A DNA stretch of 64,000 nt from Castanea sativa (Eukaryota; Streptophyta; Magnoliopsida; Fagales; Fagaceae): the NCBI RefSeq assembly GCF_040712315.1, contig NC_134017.1, positions 24,966,322 through 25,030,321 on the forward strand. Reading direction: 5' to 3'. Made by a program: the position numbers and the translations under genes. Shown here one piece after another: positions 47,753-59,850 of the stretch. The notes under the pieces are model-generated. The model was not told the origin of the DNA. It did no database searches and saw only the letters and a program-made list of their open reading frames with translations. The first letter of the stretch is position 1, and each line of letters starts with the position of its first letter.

Positions 47753-48130
47753 TCTATACTATTATTTAAGGGGCTTCCCCGTTTAGATTCTTATTTTTTT
47801 AGTTCAAAAATACCCCTACAATCCTAAGTTTAAGAGACAAAACTAAAGTATAATTCGGTAAAAACTCATTTTTTTAGTTCAAAATTACCCCTACAGTCTT
47901 ATGTTTAAGTGGAGACAAAACTAAAGGACAATCCGGTAAAAATGTAACTCCAACTCCCACTAAAATATTGCCTAAAAAATAGGACCACTCTCCTATTAAA
48001 TTTTAAATTGATTTATTCATTTATAAATTAGATTTTTAAAATAAAAATCATATATATATATATAATAATTAAATACAGTTTTTTTTACAAAATATGACCA
48101 CTAAAAAAGAAAAGTCTCATTGCAGACTAG
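47753..48130 (+). mobile_element. Possible short Helitron-like element upstream of the LEA gene
   Basis: The left edge is A|TCTATACTATTATTTAAGGG and the right edge is GTCTCATTGCAGACTAG|T, with a 4-bp hairpin (GTCT/AGAC) next to CTAG. Length is 378 bp. Inside is a direct repeat of about 85 bp (TTTTTTTAGTTCAAAA, then TACCCCTACA) at about 47788 and 47869. The hairpin is short, so this is tentative. Confidence 0.4.
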
Positions 48131-48589
48131 TATATATTTATTGACTATATATCATGTACCCTACTTGATAAACACGTGTCCAAACTTGGACACCTGTTGA
48201 GACACGTGCCTTGATATGTCGGTTCTGTAAGTTTTTAAAAGTATTGGATTTGTGATTATAAAAAAAAATGTGTATTGGATTTGTAACTCAGCCTGTGGAT
48301 TGTTGCCACGTCGTGCTGCAACTGCAATCGCCTACGTTTCGAAATTTGAAGTTATCTACTTCAAAAACGTACGTGGCTTTTGTTCACTACACTGCTTGCC
48401 TTCAATCCAAGTAATATATTTTTTTCAAAAAGAGAAAAATCCAAGTAATATATATTTGGAAGGTTATCTTTGGACATGATTATAATATCTACTAAAATGC
48501 CTCTACAGTTAATTTTTGGTTTAGTCAATTACTGTCCAAAACTCACGGTTTCAACTCATACGTACCTCTATCTACACACTATAGTATTT

Positions 48590-50150
48590 GTGCTACAGTG
48601 CTTTCGTTTATTCAATATTTCAACCCACTGTTAAAAAGAGTCAATGAGAACTTCTGCTACAGTACATGCATTTATTCAATCCCACGGTTACGCTTTATTA
48701 TACAGTTATACTTGCCCCTTTTTTTTTCTTTTTTCTTTTTTACTTGCTTATATGATAATAATAAAATATTGAGACAATAAATTATCATAATATTTTCACA
48801 ATTGTTGAGGTGCAAATTTTTTATATGTTAAAATAAAATAATAAAATATCATACTGAAAGCAACCATAAATAAAAATAAAAGTACTGTAAAAAAAAATAC
48901 TACATCTATAACATTTTCACAATATATTCATAACAGGTCTTACGTAATAAATTATTATTCTAATATAAACTTAATTACCAATCCACAGTACTTTCGTTTA
49001 TTCAATCCCACTGTTATAAAATTATACTTGCCTCCTCCTACTTTTTTTTTTTTACCTGCTTCTATGATAATAATATAATATTAACACAATAAATTGTCAC
49101 AATATTTTTACAATTGTTGAGGCGTAAATTTCTTATATGTCAAGATAAAATAATAAAATATCATACTGGAACCAACCACAACTAAAAATAAAGGTATTGT
49201 GAAAAAAAAAAGTATTACATCAGCAACATTTTCACAACATTTTTCATAATAAATCTTACGTGGTAAATTTCTATATATATATATATATATATAAAGTGTG
49301 AATGAGTAAAGGAACAGAGTATTTGGTTTATTCAAGTGGCACTGTTTCGCTGGCCTTTCTTTTCTTTTTTATTTTTTGTTGTTAATTGAGCCTATTCAAC
49401 TCTATTGAAACAACAAATTATTAAAATATTTTCACAATTTTTAGAGATGTTAAGTCCTTTAGGTCAAAATAAAATAATAAAAATATCATACTTAGACCAA
49501 CCACAACTAAAAATAAAGGTATTGTGTAGAAAAAGAAGTATTACATCTATAACATTTTTTACAACATTTTCATAACAAATTATAGTGTTAAATTTTTATT
49601 TACTTTAATTTAAATTTCTATATATAAAAAGTGGCAATGCCAAAGAAACAGTGAATTTTGGTTATTCAATTCTTTCCACTTTCACTTGCTTTTTTTTTTT
49701 TTTTTTTGAAGGTAAAATAGTCTATGGAACTCGCTTTTTATTTTTTATTCTTTTATATACATATGAGCTACTCTAAAAAAATAAAATAAGTGTCAATGCC
49801 AAAGAAATAGTGAATTTGGTTTATTCAACTCTTTCCGCTTCCACTTGCTTCTTTTTTTTTTTGGGTAGTAAAATGGCCTATGGTAAAATGGCCTATGGAA
49901 CTCGCTTTTTATTTTTTATTCTTTTATATACATATGAGCTACCCTAAAAAAAATATTAACACAACAAATTGCTACAATATTTTCACAATTGTTGATGTGT
50001 TAATTCTTTATAAGTCAAAATAAAATAATAAAATATTATACTGGAACCAGCCATAGCTAAAAATAAAAGTATCGTAAAAAAAAGTACAATATCCATAATA
50101 TTATTCACAACACTTTTATAACAAAGTATATGATTTAAATTGTTATTGGT
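48590..50150. repeat. Degenerate tandem repeat, four blocks of 300-550 bp
   Basis: Blocks with a common core recur near 48755-48980, 49065-49275, 49405-49620 and 49950-50145. The core has ACAATATTTTCACAATTGTT, then GTCAAAATAAAATAATAAAA, then TATCATACTGGAACCA, then AACATTTTCACAACA. The linkers also repeat: TTTATTCAATCCCACTGTTA occurs twice, and GGCCTATGG..CTCGCTTTTTATTTTT occurs near 49715 and 49890. No gene. The blocks are partly diverged and may derive from tandem copies of one AT-rich transposon. Confidence 0.7.
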
Positions 50151-50632
50151 TCTAATTTAAACTTACCATGAAATTACTTTTTCACCAATAACAACTTGTA
50201 ACAACATACTACTTATAATTTGTTGTGAAAATATTGTAAACATAATATTAAGACAATTTATTGTCGTCATAATATTTTTGCAACTACTAAAGTATCAATT
50301 CTTTACTAATTAAAATAAAATATAACGAAGTTATGGTATTACGAAAATGTTGTACCATTATGTTGTGTTTCTAGAAATTTTTTCTTTTTTTTTGGTTTAG
50401 TCAACTTTGTTTAGCCAAAATTCATTATTTCATGTACAATTTTCTTAAGTTGACTTTTTGTGTGTATATATATATATTTTAAGACAAACTTTAGCTACAA
50501 AATTGGTTGTAGCTTTAAGTTACAACTTTATTCAAAAAAAAAATTATTAGAGGTGAATTTTGACAAATCTACCATTGGATTACATCTTATTCTTATATCC
50601 TCCATGCTTGTAAAATTTTAAGAAAATTAAAG

Positions 50633-51653
50633 TGTTGGGAAATTTAGACCCCGATTGATAGAATTAACAAGTTTTAAATCCAAGTTGTTAATTAGATGTA
50701 TTATGCATAAAACGTGTTAAAACAAATAAATATCAATATCATGTCAAAACTAAGTGCAGCGGAAAAATAAATAAGACAAGATATGATGACCCAGGAAAAC
50801 CAATGAAACCAACCAGTTTCACAATAAAAAACCTGGGGGGGAAACCTTCCCGAAAAGTAATCCACTATAATAAAAAGAAGTTTCAGATCTAGTACAAAAC
50901 ATTTGTCGCTAGACTCTACAATCCCCGTAGATGAACTCACAGTAGAAACCTTCTACCGCTTCAGAACCTCTGAACTCTTCAACATATGAACGCCACCCTT
51001 TGATACACGAATCCCGGTACATGACTAACTCCTTTGCACGAATCCCAATACGTGACTCACTCACCAACTTGAGAAAGAAGAATGTTGGTTGCAAAGTTCT
51101 TCACTTCATCAACAATGAAGATCAAGAAGCACTTGGTTACAAAACCCTAAGGCGCAAAGACGCAGTAGCTTCTTCCAGAAAGAATAAGGCTTCGGTCACC
51201 TTTTGCATATGTTCTCCTTGTATTCTCTTATGTGACGGCCTCTAAAATAAGTCTTATATATGCCTAGGGTTGTAAGAAAATAAACCCTACACAAATACAA
51301 AAGCCTAGCCCAAAAATCAGATCTAAAAATTCTGATTTCCGTAACCTCGATAGATAACCTCAATAGATAGCATCTGTCAAGCCTCATTAAACCTCGATAG
51401 ATAGCTATTTGTCGAGCAGCTGTCGAGTAGCTGTCCACCAAGTGTCCAGCAGCTATCCGTAGGTGTCCAGCAGGTGTCCAACTTTAGTAAACACATTTTA
51501 TTCACTTGTTTCTTGGTCCAATTTTCATGGTTTTAATACTAGACTTGAACAACATGTTCTTTGAAGTATTAAACACATCCTAAATCAATCCAAATACAAG
51601 TAAAGTGCGTTTTGTCAAAGGATTAGCCAACTACATAAAATATGTCCTTAACA
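50633..51653 (-). repeat. Downstream LTR of the 6-kb element
   Basis: It matches the upstream LTR with several percent divergence. A minus-strand TATA (GCATATATAAGAC) lies at about 51250-51262, and a TCGA-type motif cluster at 51345-51432, upstream of it on that strand. Confidence 0.93.
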
Positions 51654-53719
51654 ATCTCCCCCTTTGGCAATCCGTGACAAAACCACAACAAACAAATGAA
51701 CATATGAGAGAAGTCATAAATCACTCAACTCATACTCACTTGTTGAATACAATAAAATCTACCCTAACACAAACTCTTGAAAAACTTTGCAAGAAGAGAG
51801 TTCATAGCATGGAAGACTTTAACAACCTGTATTTCTGAAACACTTTAAACAAAACTCATCAAGATATCTTAGTGTGAGACAGAAATAATAGATTGCATAC
51901 AAATAAAGAAACATGTGTATAAAGAGAGAAAAGAACCAACACATGTAGAGGTAGGTAAAGAAAACATACATCATCACATATACCACTTGATAAGCATCAT
52001 GTATGTAAACATGGTCACAAGGAAGAAGCTAAAAGTAGCTCCTACAAAAATAAGGAGGTAAACACTCCCCCTAACAAGATGAACCACACATCTCCCCCTT
52101 ACAGAGGCATGTATTTCTCCCCTTAACTTGTAGAATCTTAAAGAAAGAAACCACAAATTCTTCAATTTCTCCATTTTTTTTGTCACAAATGACAAAGGGC
52201 ACAGAAAGCTATAAAGCTTTACCCGAGAAACATAAAGATGATCAAGCATGATCAAGGGGGCATAAAGAATCCATAAAAATGTATGAATGTAATGAAACAA
52301 TATGCTATGAATAACAAGATAAAAGAAACATGCAAAACATGAAAAAAAAAAAAAATGCATGCAGAGGATCTCGATCGATCGAGAGGTATCGAGGAGCTAT
52401 CGAGCAGACCTCGATGGATCGAATAGCTATCGAGAAGATAGAAACTTTCTCGATCGATCCACCTAGCTATCGAGAGGTGTCGAGATTGCGATAAGATGCA
52501 ACAGAAGAGCTCGACAGATAAGCCAGGTGTCGAGAGGTATCGAGAAGGTGTCGAGATGGCTTAAAAACAGTTTTTCAAGAAGGGAAAAATACAGATATGA
52601 ATGCAATCAAACATTCAACTCAGCCAATGATCCAATCAATACAATTGACTCTCAAAAACATCTCTCAACAACAATCTTAAGCACATGGATCTCAAAACAC
52701 GCACTCACACACTGAACACGTCTAACCAATTTTATATTTCAAAAACAAGTTAAGACAGTTTAATGAGCATACATCAACGCATGTAAACCTTGTGATGGCC
52801 ATGTCACATTGTACTTGCACATGTATCAAAAGTAGCAAAGAATATTGCGTGTTGTGTGTGAAAACATCGCAAGATTGCACAAGTGTCTCTATGTTATGAC
52901 GATTTGAGATATGAAAAAATCACTCTAATTCACACACAATCATAACTGTATGATGGAGACTATCACCTTTAAGGTACATTCTATAACTTCTACATTTCCT
53001 AGAAAACACGTTTGCAATCATATTTAAAGCATTTTTTTATCTTTTTGCTTTTATTTTCTTTGCATATTTTCTTTTTATTAAGCATATCATGCATGGGTAT
53101 ATGAAAGAGAGAAAAGAGACACCTAGTTATGTTAAACTTTTGACATTGCACTTTTGCTATGTTGAAGCATACAGATGTCATATCATGATTGGCGAGTAAC
53201 AGTGGTGAGATGGTTATTTATGCCTTTCTCTTAGGATTTTCTAGTTCAACCCGTCAAAAAGAGTTATACGAGTGTTAAGTTCAAGAGATCACTTAACCTT
53301 ACTCATCACAAACAAAAAGCTACCTAGCTCACTTGCTTAGTTGTGCATAGAGATGCTCATCTAAGCTACAAGAGATACAAAGTTTAAAAAACTCTGTTTC
53401 AAAGGCCATTTTAAGGTTCACAAGAACCGATGTACACAAAACACACACTATTTTTGTATTTTTCTGATTTTTCAATTTTTTATTTTGAAAATAAAACAAA
53501 ATAAAAACTAAACAACCAGACAAAAACAGACAAATAACATGAAAGCATGAAGAAAGATGCATATGCATGAAAGCATGATAGAAAGATGCAGATGCATGAA
53601 AGCATGATAGAAGGGTGCAAATGCATGAAATCATGATTCCAAAAGCAGATAAGAAATCAAGCAAAGAGAGTCCTACTTAGATAGAAAGAATTAAAGCATA
53701 AGACAAACAAAAAAGACAA
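51654..53719. other. Non-coding 3' region of the 6-kb element
   Basis: No gene is seen. It holds the polypurine tract (minus strand GCCAAAGGGGGAGAT, 51654-51670), a dense TCGA-type motif cluster at 52366-52556, and about 1.1 kb homologous to the non-coding middle of the 7.7-kb element (52570-53640). A short tandem of GCATGAAAGCATGATAG units lies at 53540-53635. Confidence 0.7.
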
Positions 53720-55525
53720 TTAAGTCTTAGGCTCATTTCTCACCCACACAACACAAATCTTTGGCCGTGAAGATGAAAAGGCACGTGTCCTAGTATGTCT
53801 ACTAAAAGACATAGAAGAATTAAAATTCTCCTGAAATTGACTTAAAAAGGTCAAAACTTTTAATAACTCTCCAAACAAAGGTGTGGGTCCTTGAGAGGAA
53901 ACCTGTGACCGTTTGGACACTTGTTTGTGAGGATACAATTTAAAGCAATTAGGACGAATGTGTCCAGAAACACCACAATGGTGACAAACATGAGGTCTAA
54001 CAAAGGATTTAGAATTAGCCAAAACAGTTTTAGATTTCATACATTTATTACCTTTCTCGGATTGAGGCACAATGACAGTACTTGATCCAGAAGCCGTGGA
54101 AGAGGAGAGGCCGGAGGAGACAACATATCCTAAGCCAGTCTTATCAGAATTTGGCTTTTGAGCACTCAAGACCTCTTCAAGCTTTGCACTAGACATCCTC
54201 TTTATTTGAGTTCTAGCTTGACTAAGCTCAACCTCAAGATTCTTGACTTTCTTTTCTAATGAGGTGTTCTCCATAATGAGAATCTCAACTAACCTTGTAG
54301 TGTCATCCAGTTTGACTAACAGATCAGCCTTTTCAGTTTTTACCTCATTAAGCTCTTTTCTACAAAGATAAGAAGTCTTTTCAGATTTTATGAATTCAGT
54401 GCATAGCTTATCATAGGCTTCCTGAAGGGTCAACTTCTTGGATACTTCATCATCAAAAGAATCATCACTGTCACTAGCACTCTCTATAATCACCTTATCG
54501 GTTGAGGCAGCAAAGGCCATAACGTGACTGCATTCATCCATATACTTATCAAAAGAGTCATTCTCAATGTCACTCCAAGTAGCAACCAACCCTTTATCTT
54601 CTGACTTCTTGGCCTTTTCCCTCATAAGGTAGTTTGGGCATTCTATCCTCATATGACCAAAACCCTTGCACTCATGGCATTGGATGAGGGGCTTCTCATT
54701 CTTACCCATCATAGAGGATTTAGATTTCCTAGGAGGTTTGCCCTTATCCCTTTTCCTAAACTGAAGAAGCTTGATAATCTCATTAGTTATGAAGGTTAGA
54801 TCTTCATCATCTTCATCTTCACTTTCATCTTTATCTTTAGAGTCCTCAATCTCTTCCTCTATACCCATAAGAGCCAAGTTTTTACTCTTTCCACTTTTTC
54901 CCATTAAGCCTAATCCCATCTCATAGGTTTGGAGGTTCCCTACAAGCTCAGTCAAAGGAATTTGATCAATTTCCTTTGCTTCTTCAATGACAGTGATCTT
55001 GGCATGGAATCTTTCAAGTAAGGACCTAAGGATTTTCCTAACAATTTTGGATTCCATAATAGATTCTCCAAGATTGAAGGTAGAATTTACAATATCCATG
55101 AGTTTAGCATATAACTCATCAAAGGTCTCATCCTCCTCCATCCTTATTTCTTCAAAACTGCTAGTGAGTCTTTGAAGCTTCACAGTCTTTACAGCCATAG
55201 TTCCTTCATAGGTGGTCTCAAGAATGGTCCATGCTTCCTTGTCAACTTCTGTGGATGATATTTTCTTGAATTCTTCATTGGTCACCCCATAAAATAAAGC
55301 ATTCAAGGCTCTACTATTGAAATTTGCCGTTGTGATGGTTGCATCATCCCAATCCACTGGCGCTTTCTTTGGCTTAATCCAGCCAACTTCAACAGCTTGC
55401 CATACCTGTTCACCTAGAGCTTGCAAAAACACTTTCATACGAACTTTCCAGTACGCATAATTAGTGTCATCAAATAAAGGAGGAATCAAAAGAGATTGTT
55501 TACGATCCATGAAAACGGGGGTCAA
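53720..55525 (-). CDS. gag: Gag polyprotein (UBN2 type) with two zinc knuckles, open frame
   Basis: The open frame is 601 codons. I favour the internal ATG at 55510 (MDRKQ), because it aligns with the start in the related 7.7-kb element. Residues 10-35 give LLIPPLFDDTNYAYWKVRM (DUF4219-like), and 40-210 the UBN2 gag core with RLTSSFEEIRMEEDETF and LRSLLERFHAKI. An acidic EDEDDED linker is followed by a CCHC knuckle, CHECKGFGHMRIEC (about residue 283). A coiled-coil stretch (KNLEVELSQARTQIK) leads to a second knuckle, CHHCGVSGHIRPNC (about 516). The tail is Ser/Arg-rich. The two-knuckle layout with a long coiled coil is larger than a typical Copia gag. It would package the element's RNA. No protease follows, so any processing would come from a partner element. 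Confidence 0.88.
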   Translation of the reverse strand: MTPVFMDRKQSLLIPPLFDDTNYAYWKVRMKVFLQALGEQVWQAVEVGWIKPKKAPVDWDDATITTANFNSRALNALFYGVTNEEFKKISSTEVDKEAWTILETTYEGTMAVKTVKLQRLTSSFEEIRMEEDETFDELYAKLMDIVNSTFNLGESIMESKIVRKILRSLLERFHAKITVIEEAKEIDQIPLTELVGNLQTYEMGLGLMGKSGKSKNLALMGIEEEIEDSKDKDESEDEDDEDLTFITNEIIKLLQFRKRDKGKPPRKSKSSMMGKNEKPLIQCHECKGFGHMRIECPNYLMREKAKKSEDKGLVATWSDIENDSFDKYMDECSHVMAFAASTDKVIIESASDSDDSFDDEVSKKLTLQEAYDKLCTEFIKSEKTSYLCRKELNEVKTEKADLLVKLDDTTRLVEILIMENTSLEKKVKNLEVELSQARTQIKRMSSAKLEEVLSAQKPNSDKTGLGYVVSSGLSSSTASGSSTVIVPQSEKGNKCMKSKTVLANSKSFVRPHVCHHCGVSGHIRPNCFKLYPHKQVSKRSQVSSQGPTPLFGELLKVLTFLSQFQENFNSSMSFSRHTRTRAFSSSRPKICVVWVRNEPKT

Positions 55526-55559
55526 AGATCACACTCAGGAAATTAATCCAATCAGAGTG

Positions 55560-55577
55560 TACCTGCTCTGATATCAC
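55560..55577 (-). other. Primer-binding site of the 6-kb element
   Basis: The minus strand reads TGATATCAGAGCAGGT one base inside the upstream LTR. It is the initiator tRNA-Met site with one change (TGGTATCAGAGC in the usual form). Confidence 0.85.
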
Positions 55578-55578
55578 T

Positions 55579-56598
55579 TGTTGGGAAATTTAGACCCTAG
55601 TTGATAAAATTAACAAGTTTTAAACCCAAGTTGTTAATTAAATTCATTATGCATAAAACTTTTTAACACAAACAAACATCAATATCATATCAAAACTAAG
55701 TGCAGTGGAAAAATAAATAAGACAAGATATGATGACCCAAGAAAACCAATGAAACCAACCAGTTTCACAGTAAAAAACCTAGGAGAAAACCTTCCCGAAA
55801 AGCAATCCACTATAGTAAAGAGAAGTTTCAGATCTAGTACAAAACCTTTATCCCTAGACTCTACAATTCCCGTAGATGAACTCACAGTAGAAACCTTCTA
55901 CCGCTTCAGAACCTTTGAACTCTTCAATATATGAACGCCACCCTTTGATTCACGGATCCCGGTACGTGACTAACTCCTTTGCACGAATCCCAATACGTGA
56001 CTCACTCACCAACTTGAGAAAGAAGAATGTTGGTTGCAAAATTCTTCACTTCATTAATAATGAAGATCAAGAAGCACTTGGTTACAAAACCCTAAGGCGC
56101 AAAGACGCAGTAGCTTCTTCTAGAGAGAATAAGGCTTCGGTCACCTTTTGCATATGTTTTCCTTGTATTCTCTTACGTGACGGCCTCTAAAATAAGCCTT
56201 ATATATGCCTAGGGTTGTGAAAAAAGAAACCCTACACAAATACAAAAGTCTGGCCCAAAAATCAGATCTGAAAATTCTGATTTCTGTAACCTCGATAGAT
56301 AGCCTCGATAGATAGCATCTGTTGAGCCTGATTAAATCTCGATAGATAGCTATGTGTCGAGCAGCTATCTAGCATCTGTCCACCAAGTGTCTAGCAGCTA
56401 TCCGCAGGTGTCCAGTAGGTGTCCAACTTTAGTAAACACCTTTTATTCACTTTTTTCTTGGTCCAATCTTCATGGTTTTAATACTAGACTTGAACAACAT
56501 ATTCTTTGAAGTATTAAGCACATCCTAGATCAATCCAAATACAAGTAAAGTGCGTTTTGTCAAAAGATTAGCCAACTACATAAAATATGTCCTTAACA
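55579..56598 (-). repeat. Upstream LTR of the 6-kb element
   Basis: TGTTGGGAAATTTAG at one edge and TCCTTAACA at the other. TATA (GCATATATAAGG) at about 56197-56209, with motifs CTCGATAGATAG and TGTCGAGCAG at 56290-56365. It should act as the promoter for gag. Confidence 0.93.
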
Positions 56599-56603
56599 TA
56601 AAG

Positions 56604-57837
56604 ATCAATAGTTATGTCATCAATAAATTGTTTAAGTTGCAAATTTTTGTAGTTAAAAATTATGCATAAAATATAAACTTATAGATCATATAGTAAATAA
56701 CATCCGATTGACACAAAATTTGACATGCATATTAAGAACATAAAGAATAGAATTCAATGGTTAGAGTTTCAAAATATGTAGTAATATTTATTTTATTGAG
56801 CAAAGTTGTAACTTAAGGTTACAACTCACCTCCAACAAAAAGATATTTAGTAAGGTTATAACTTAAACCTACAACTAATTTTATAACTAAACTTTATTAT
56901 TTTTTTTATTGTATTTTCATCTTTACTCACAATTTTAAGTAAAAACACATAGTTTTACACCAAGAAAAAACTTAGGATAAAAACACCTTTCATCATTTTT
57001 GTTTGAGATAGTTTACAGTGCCTCCTTAAACTTTAAAATAAAGCAATTCTCTTCTTAGTGTTTTGGAAAAGAGCAAATATGTTATATTGTTATTCTCTCA
57101 ATTAAACCCTAGTGAAGGCTTATGGTTCTTAAAATATTACATTGCGTAATGTCTAAACTTCTTCCACTTAATTTTAACATTCCAAAAATTTTCTTCACGT
57201 ATTTTGAGTTTTAGATAGTAGTAATGATTAGAAAGTTGGAATGATGATATAAGGTATTTTATTTGTTACCTAAAGAACATTGATTTTTTAGGTTTAAATC
57301 TTCGAAACTTATAATTTATCTAATGGAAAATTCGATACTCATGCCTTTTGTTATTATTATTTTTTTTTAAACTTTTCTTGCCTAAAATGGGTGTTCATTA
57401 AAAACCAAGCTAGCTAAACATTGTACCTAGACTCATGTAGAATGATAATGAAGAAAGAATCAATGAAAAAATTTTCATCGTGTATGGTTAAAGGTATTTG
57501 ATAAAAGGGTTCAATTATAGCATATGACATCTTTCATTATGAAAATTTAAATATTGTGACAATGTCCTAGCAAAACTCAGTTGCTTATTGTTGAAAGATG
57601 ATAATATTCATTGTCATTCTTAAAAGTTTTTAGTGAGTAGATATTATCATTAACAAATAAGTACTAAGAAACTATTAAAATAAAATAGATATTCATATGT
57701 TAAATAGTTATCCTAACTTTATATGTGACATATATTTTTTTATGTATATAGTTTCATACTTCTTCAAATATAAATTTTATCTTAATTTTTTCACTCAAGA
57801 GGTAGCACGTGCCTTGCACGTGCCACCCTAACTAGTT
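56604..57837. other. AT-rich intergenic region with a Helitron-like 3' end
   Basis: No gene is seen. At its right edge, GCACGTGCCTTGCACGTGC is followed by CACCCTAACTAG|T (57805-57836), a hairpin followed by CTAG and T as in Helitron 3' termini. A matching 5' end was not identified. Confidence 0.45.
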
Positions 57838-58335
57838 ATAAACAAAAACAACTATTTTGATACCACTTTTTGCCAAAATTGTCAATAATGGACTGGGCGG
57901 CCCTATTAGCCAATCAAAATGAAATATTTCCATATTATAATATATATTCTGACTTACCATTTTAGGGTATCAGTTAATACTAGTCTCATCACATGCACTT
58001 TGCACATGTGATGAGTCTCTCTTTTTTATTTTGAATTTAATATAATTTTACAATTTGAATTTGTTTATCATTAGTGAGATTATACAGGAATGAAATTTTA
58101 AGAAATTAAAATATAGAATTTGAAAATGAGTAAATTGATGGGATTAGTGTGTGCTAGTTTTTAGAAGAAAAAAAAATGTATCAAATATGTGTGAGATATA
58201 TTTAAATAGAGAGTGTGCTAATTTTTAGGAAAAAAATTTCTCTAGAAGTTTTTTTTTAAAAAAAAATTAATTACAATTTTAACCCTATTTTTTAAAATTT
58301 ATTCACTACAATGCTTGCTTTCAATCCAAGTAATA

Positions 58336-59631
58336 AATAAAAAAATTATTTGTAATGAAATTCAGCTTAAAATTAAAAAGGACCAACACAAAATAATAAT
58401 TCAATTTTTCATTGAATTGTTCAATCAATCTGTATCCGAGTCACAGATTTCATTTTTGAATTCGTCAATTCAATTTGATCTCTATCTCTCTTTCTCTTCT
58501 AGATCGAGCTAAAAAAACCAGAGTCTATTTCTTAACAATTTCAAAAAAAATTAAAATTAAAACAAATCATTGAATTATACCTTTTAACCTAAACATTTAT
58601 AGGAGTTGGGTAAGTTCATCATCAACTTATATGTCTTTATATACTAGGTACTATTATTAATTTGATATGCTTGAAATTAATTTTTACCAAAATGGTGATG
58701 AATTCGTTTGAATTTTTTTTTTCAAACGATGTTTAAAACCCCTTATTTATTTTTCTGGCAATAAGTTCAAGCTTCTCCGAGTTAAAGTATAATTTTCATA
58801 CAGTTTTTTTTTTCAATTCCTCAAGACTTGTAGTGTGTGTGTGTATATATATATATATCATGTTTGTTCACATTGATAACATTAAAAAAAAATTCAAGTG
58901 TGATTGGAGGGGCTATCATCTATATAAAAGAGGATTCTAAGTTGGGTTTGAATGAGACCTTGTTTTTTGAAGTCCTTACATATTGCAAAACGAGCTTGAA
59001 GGTTGATCCACTAGTGTACTGGTGTAATTTCAGTTTTACAAATAATTATAATGCTGAGACTACCCACTAAGTCACCTCAATGGCTCCATGAGAAAGTAAA
59101 TTCTTCTTCAAGAGTCATATAATATCAAATATTATAATCAATATTATATTTTTATGTAAATGTAAGACATTTGGGATTTGTTGGATGTATTGTTATAAGA
59201 AAGAGTATCTAAAATAAGAGAATTTGTGTTTTGGTTAATGAGTCATACATGTAGAAGAAGAATATGGCCATGGGCTTCTAATTTCAAAGTTGAACACAAC
59301 CATAAACATAAACATTATGTGGCAAAATCTAATTTCAAAGTATAAGAAAAACATAGACATAAATATAAACAGTATATGATTTGAAGAACTCTTCAATATA
59401 GTTACTTTTATAAGATCTCAATCCATTTTATTGAAAGAAATTGAATCTCATATCTCAATTATGGGATCTAAAAAGTACTATAAGAACAAAGAATGCGATA
59501 ATAGTTCTATGTAAATCCAAACAAATAAACTCAACAAACCAAAACAACATTAATGTTACAACAATGGCCACGACTAACTCAATAACAATCTCATGTATAA
59601 TTGTACACTTAGATTTTACAAACTTCATGCC
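58336..59631 (+). repeat. Displaced fragment of the 1.9-kb array repeat
   Basis: This 1.3-kb block corresponds to roughly 7996-9320 of array unit 1, and shares its private variants, such as GAGTCATATAATATCAAAT and AAGTTGAACACAACCATAAA. It is bounded by direct repeats TCAATCCAAGTAATA at 58321-58335 and 59632-59646. Confidence 0.88.
58900..59070 (+). pseudogene. Open copy of exon cassette B in the displaced fragment
   Basis: After a T/A-rich stretch ending TTCAAG, the frame reads VIGGAIIYIKEDSKLGLNE and on to NAETTH and TAA with no stop, unlike array unit 1. Cassette A upstream (about 58733) is frameshifted. Family not recognised. Confidence 0.4.
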
Positions 59632-59850
59632 TCAATCCAAGTAATATATTTTTCTCAAAAAAAGAGAAATCCAAGTAATATATATTTTGAAGGTTATCTT
59701 TGGACATGATTATGATATAATAAACAAAAACAACTATTTTGATACCACTTTTTGCCAAAATTGTCAATAATGGACTGGGCAGCCCTATTAGCCAATCGAA
59801 ATGAAATATTTCTATATTATAATATATATTCTGACTTGGAACAGCTAATA

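Larger units (their letters stand above)
50633..56598 (-). mobile_element. LTR retrotransposon without pol and with an open gag
   Basis: The element is 5966 bp long on the minus strand. LTRs 55579-56598 (upstream) and 50633-51653 (downstream) are about 1020 bp and have TGTTGGG...TTAACA ends. The TAAAG target duplication is at 50628-50632 and 56599-56603. The internal region (about 3.9 kb) holds one long gag frame and about 2 kb of non-coding sequence shared with the 7.7-kb element. No pol domains are seen, so it must be mobilised in trans. The extra transposon-type gene of the 7.7-kb element is absent. Confidence 0.93.
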
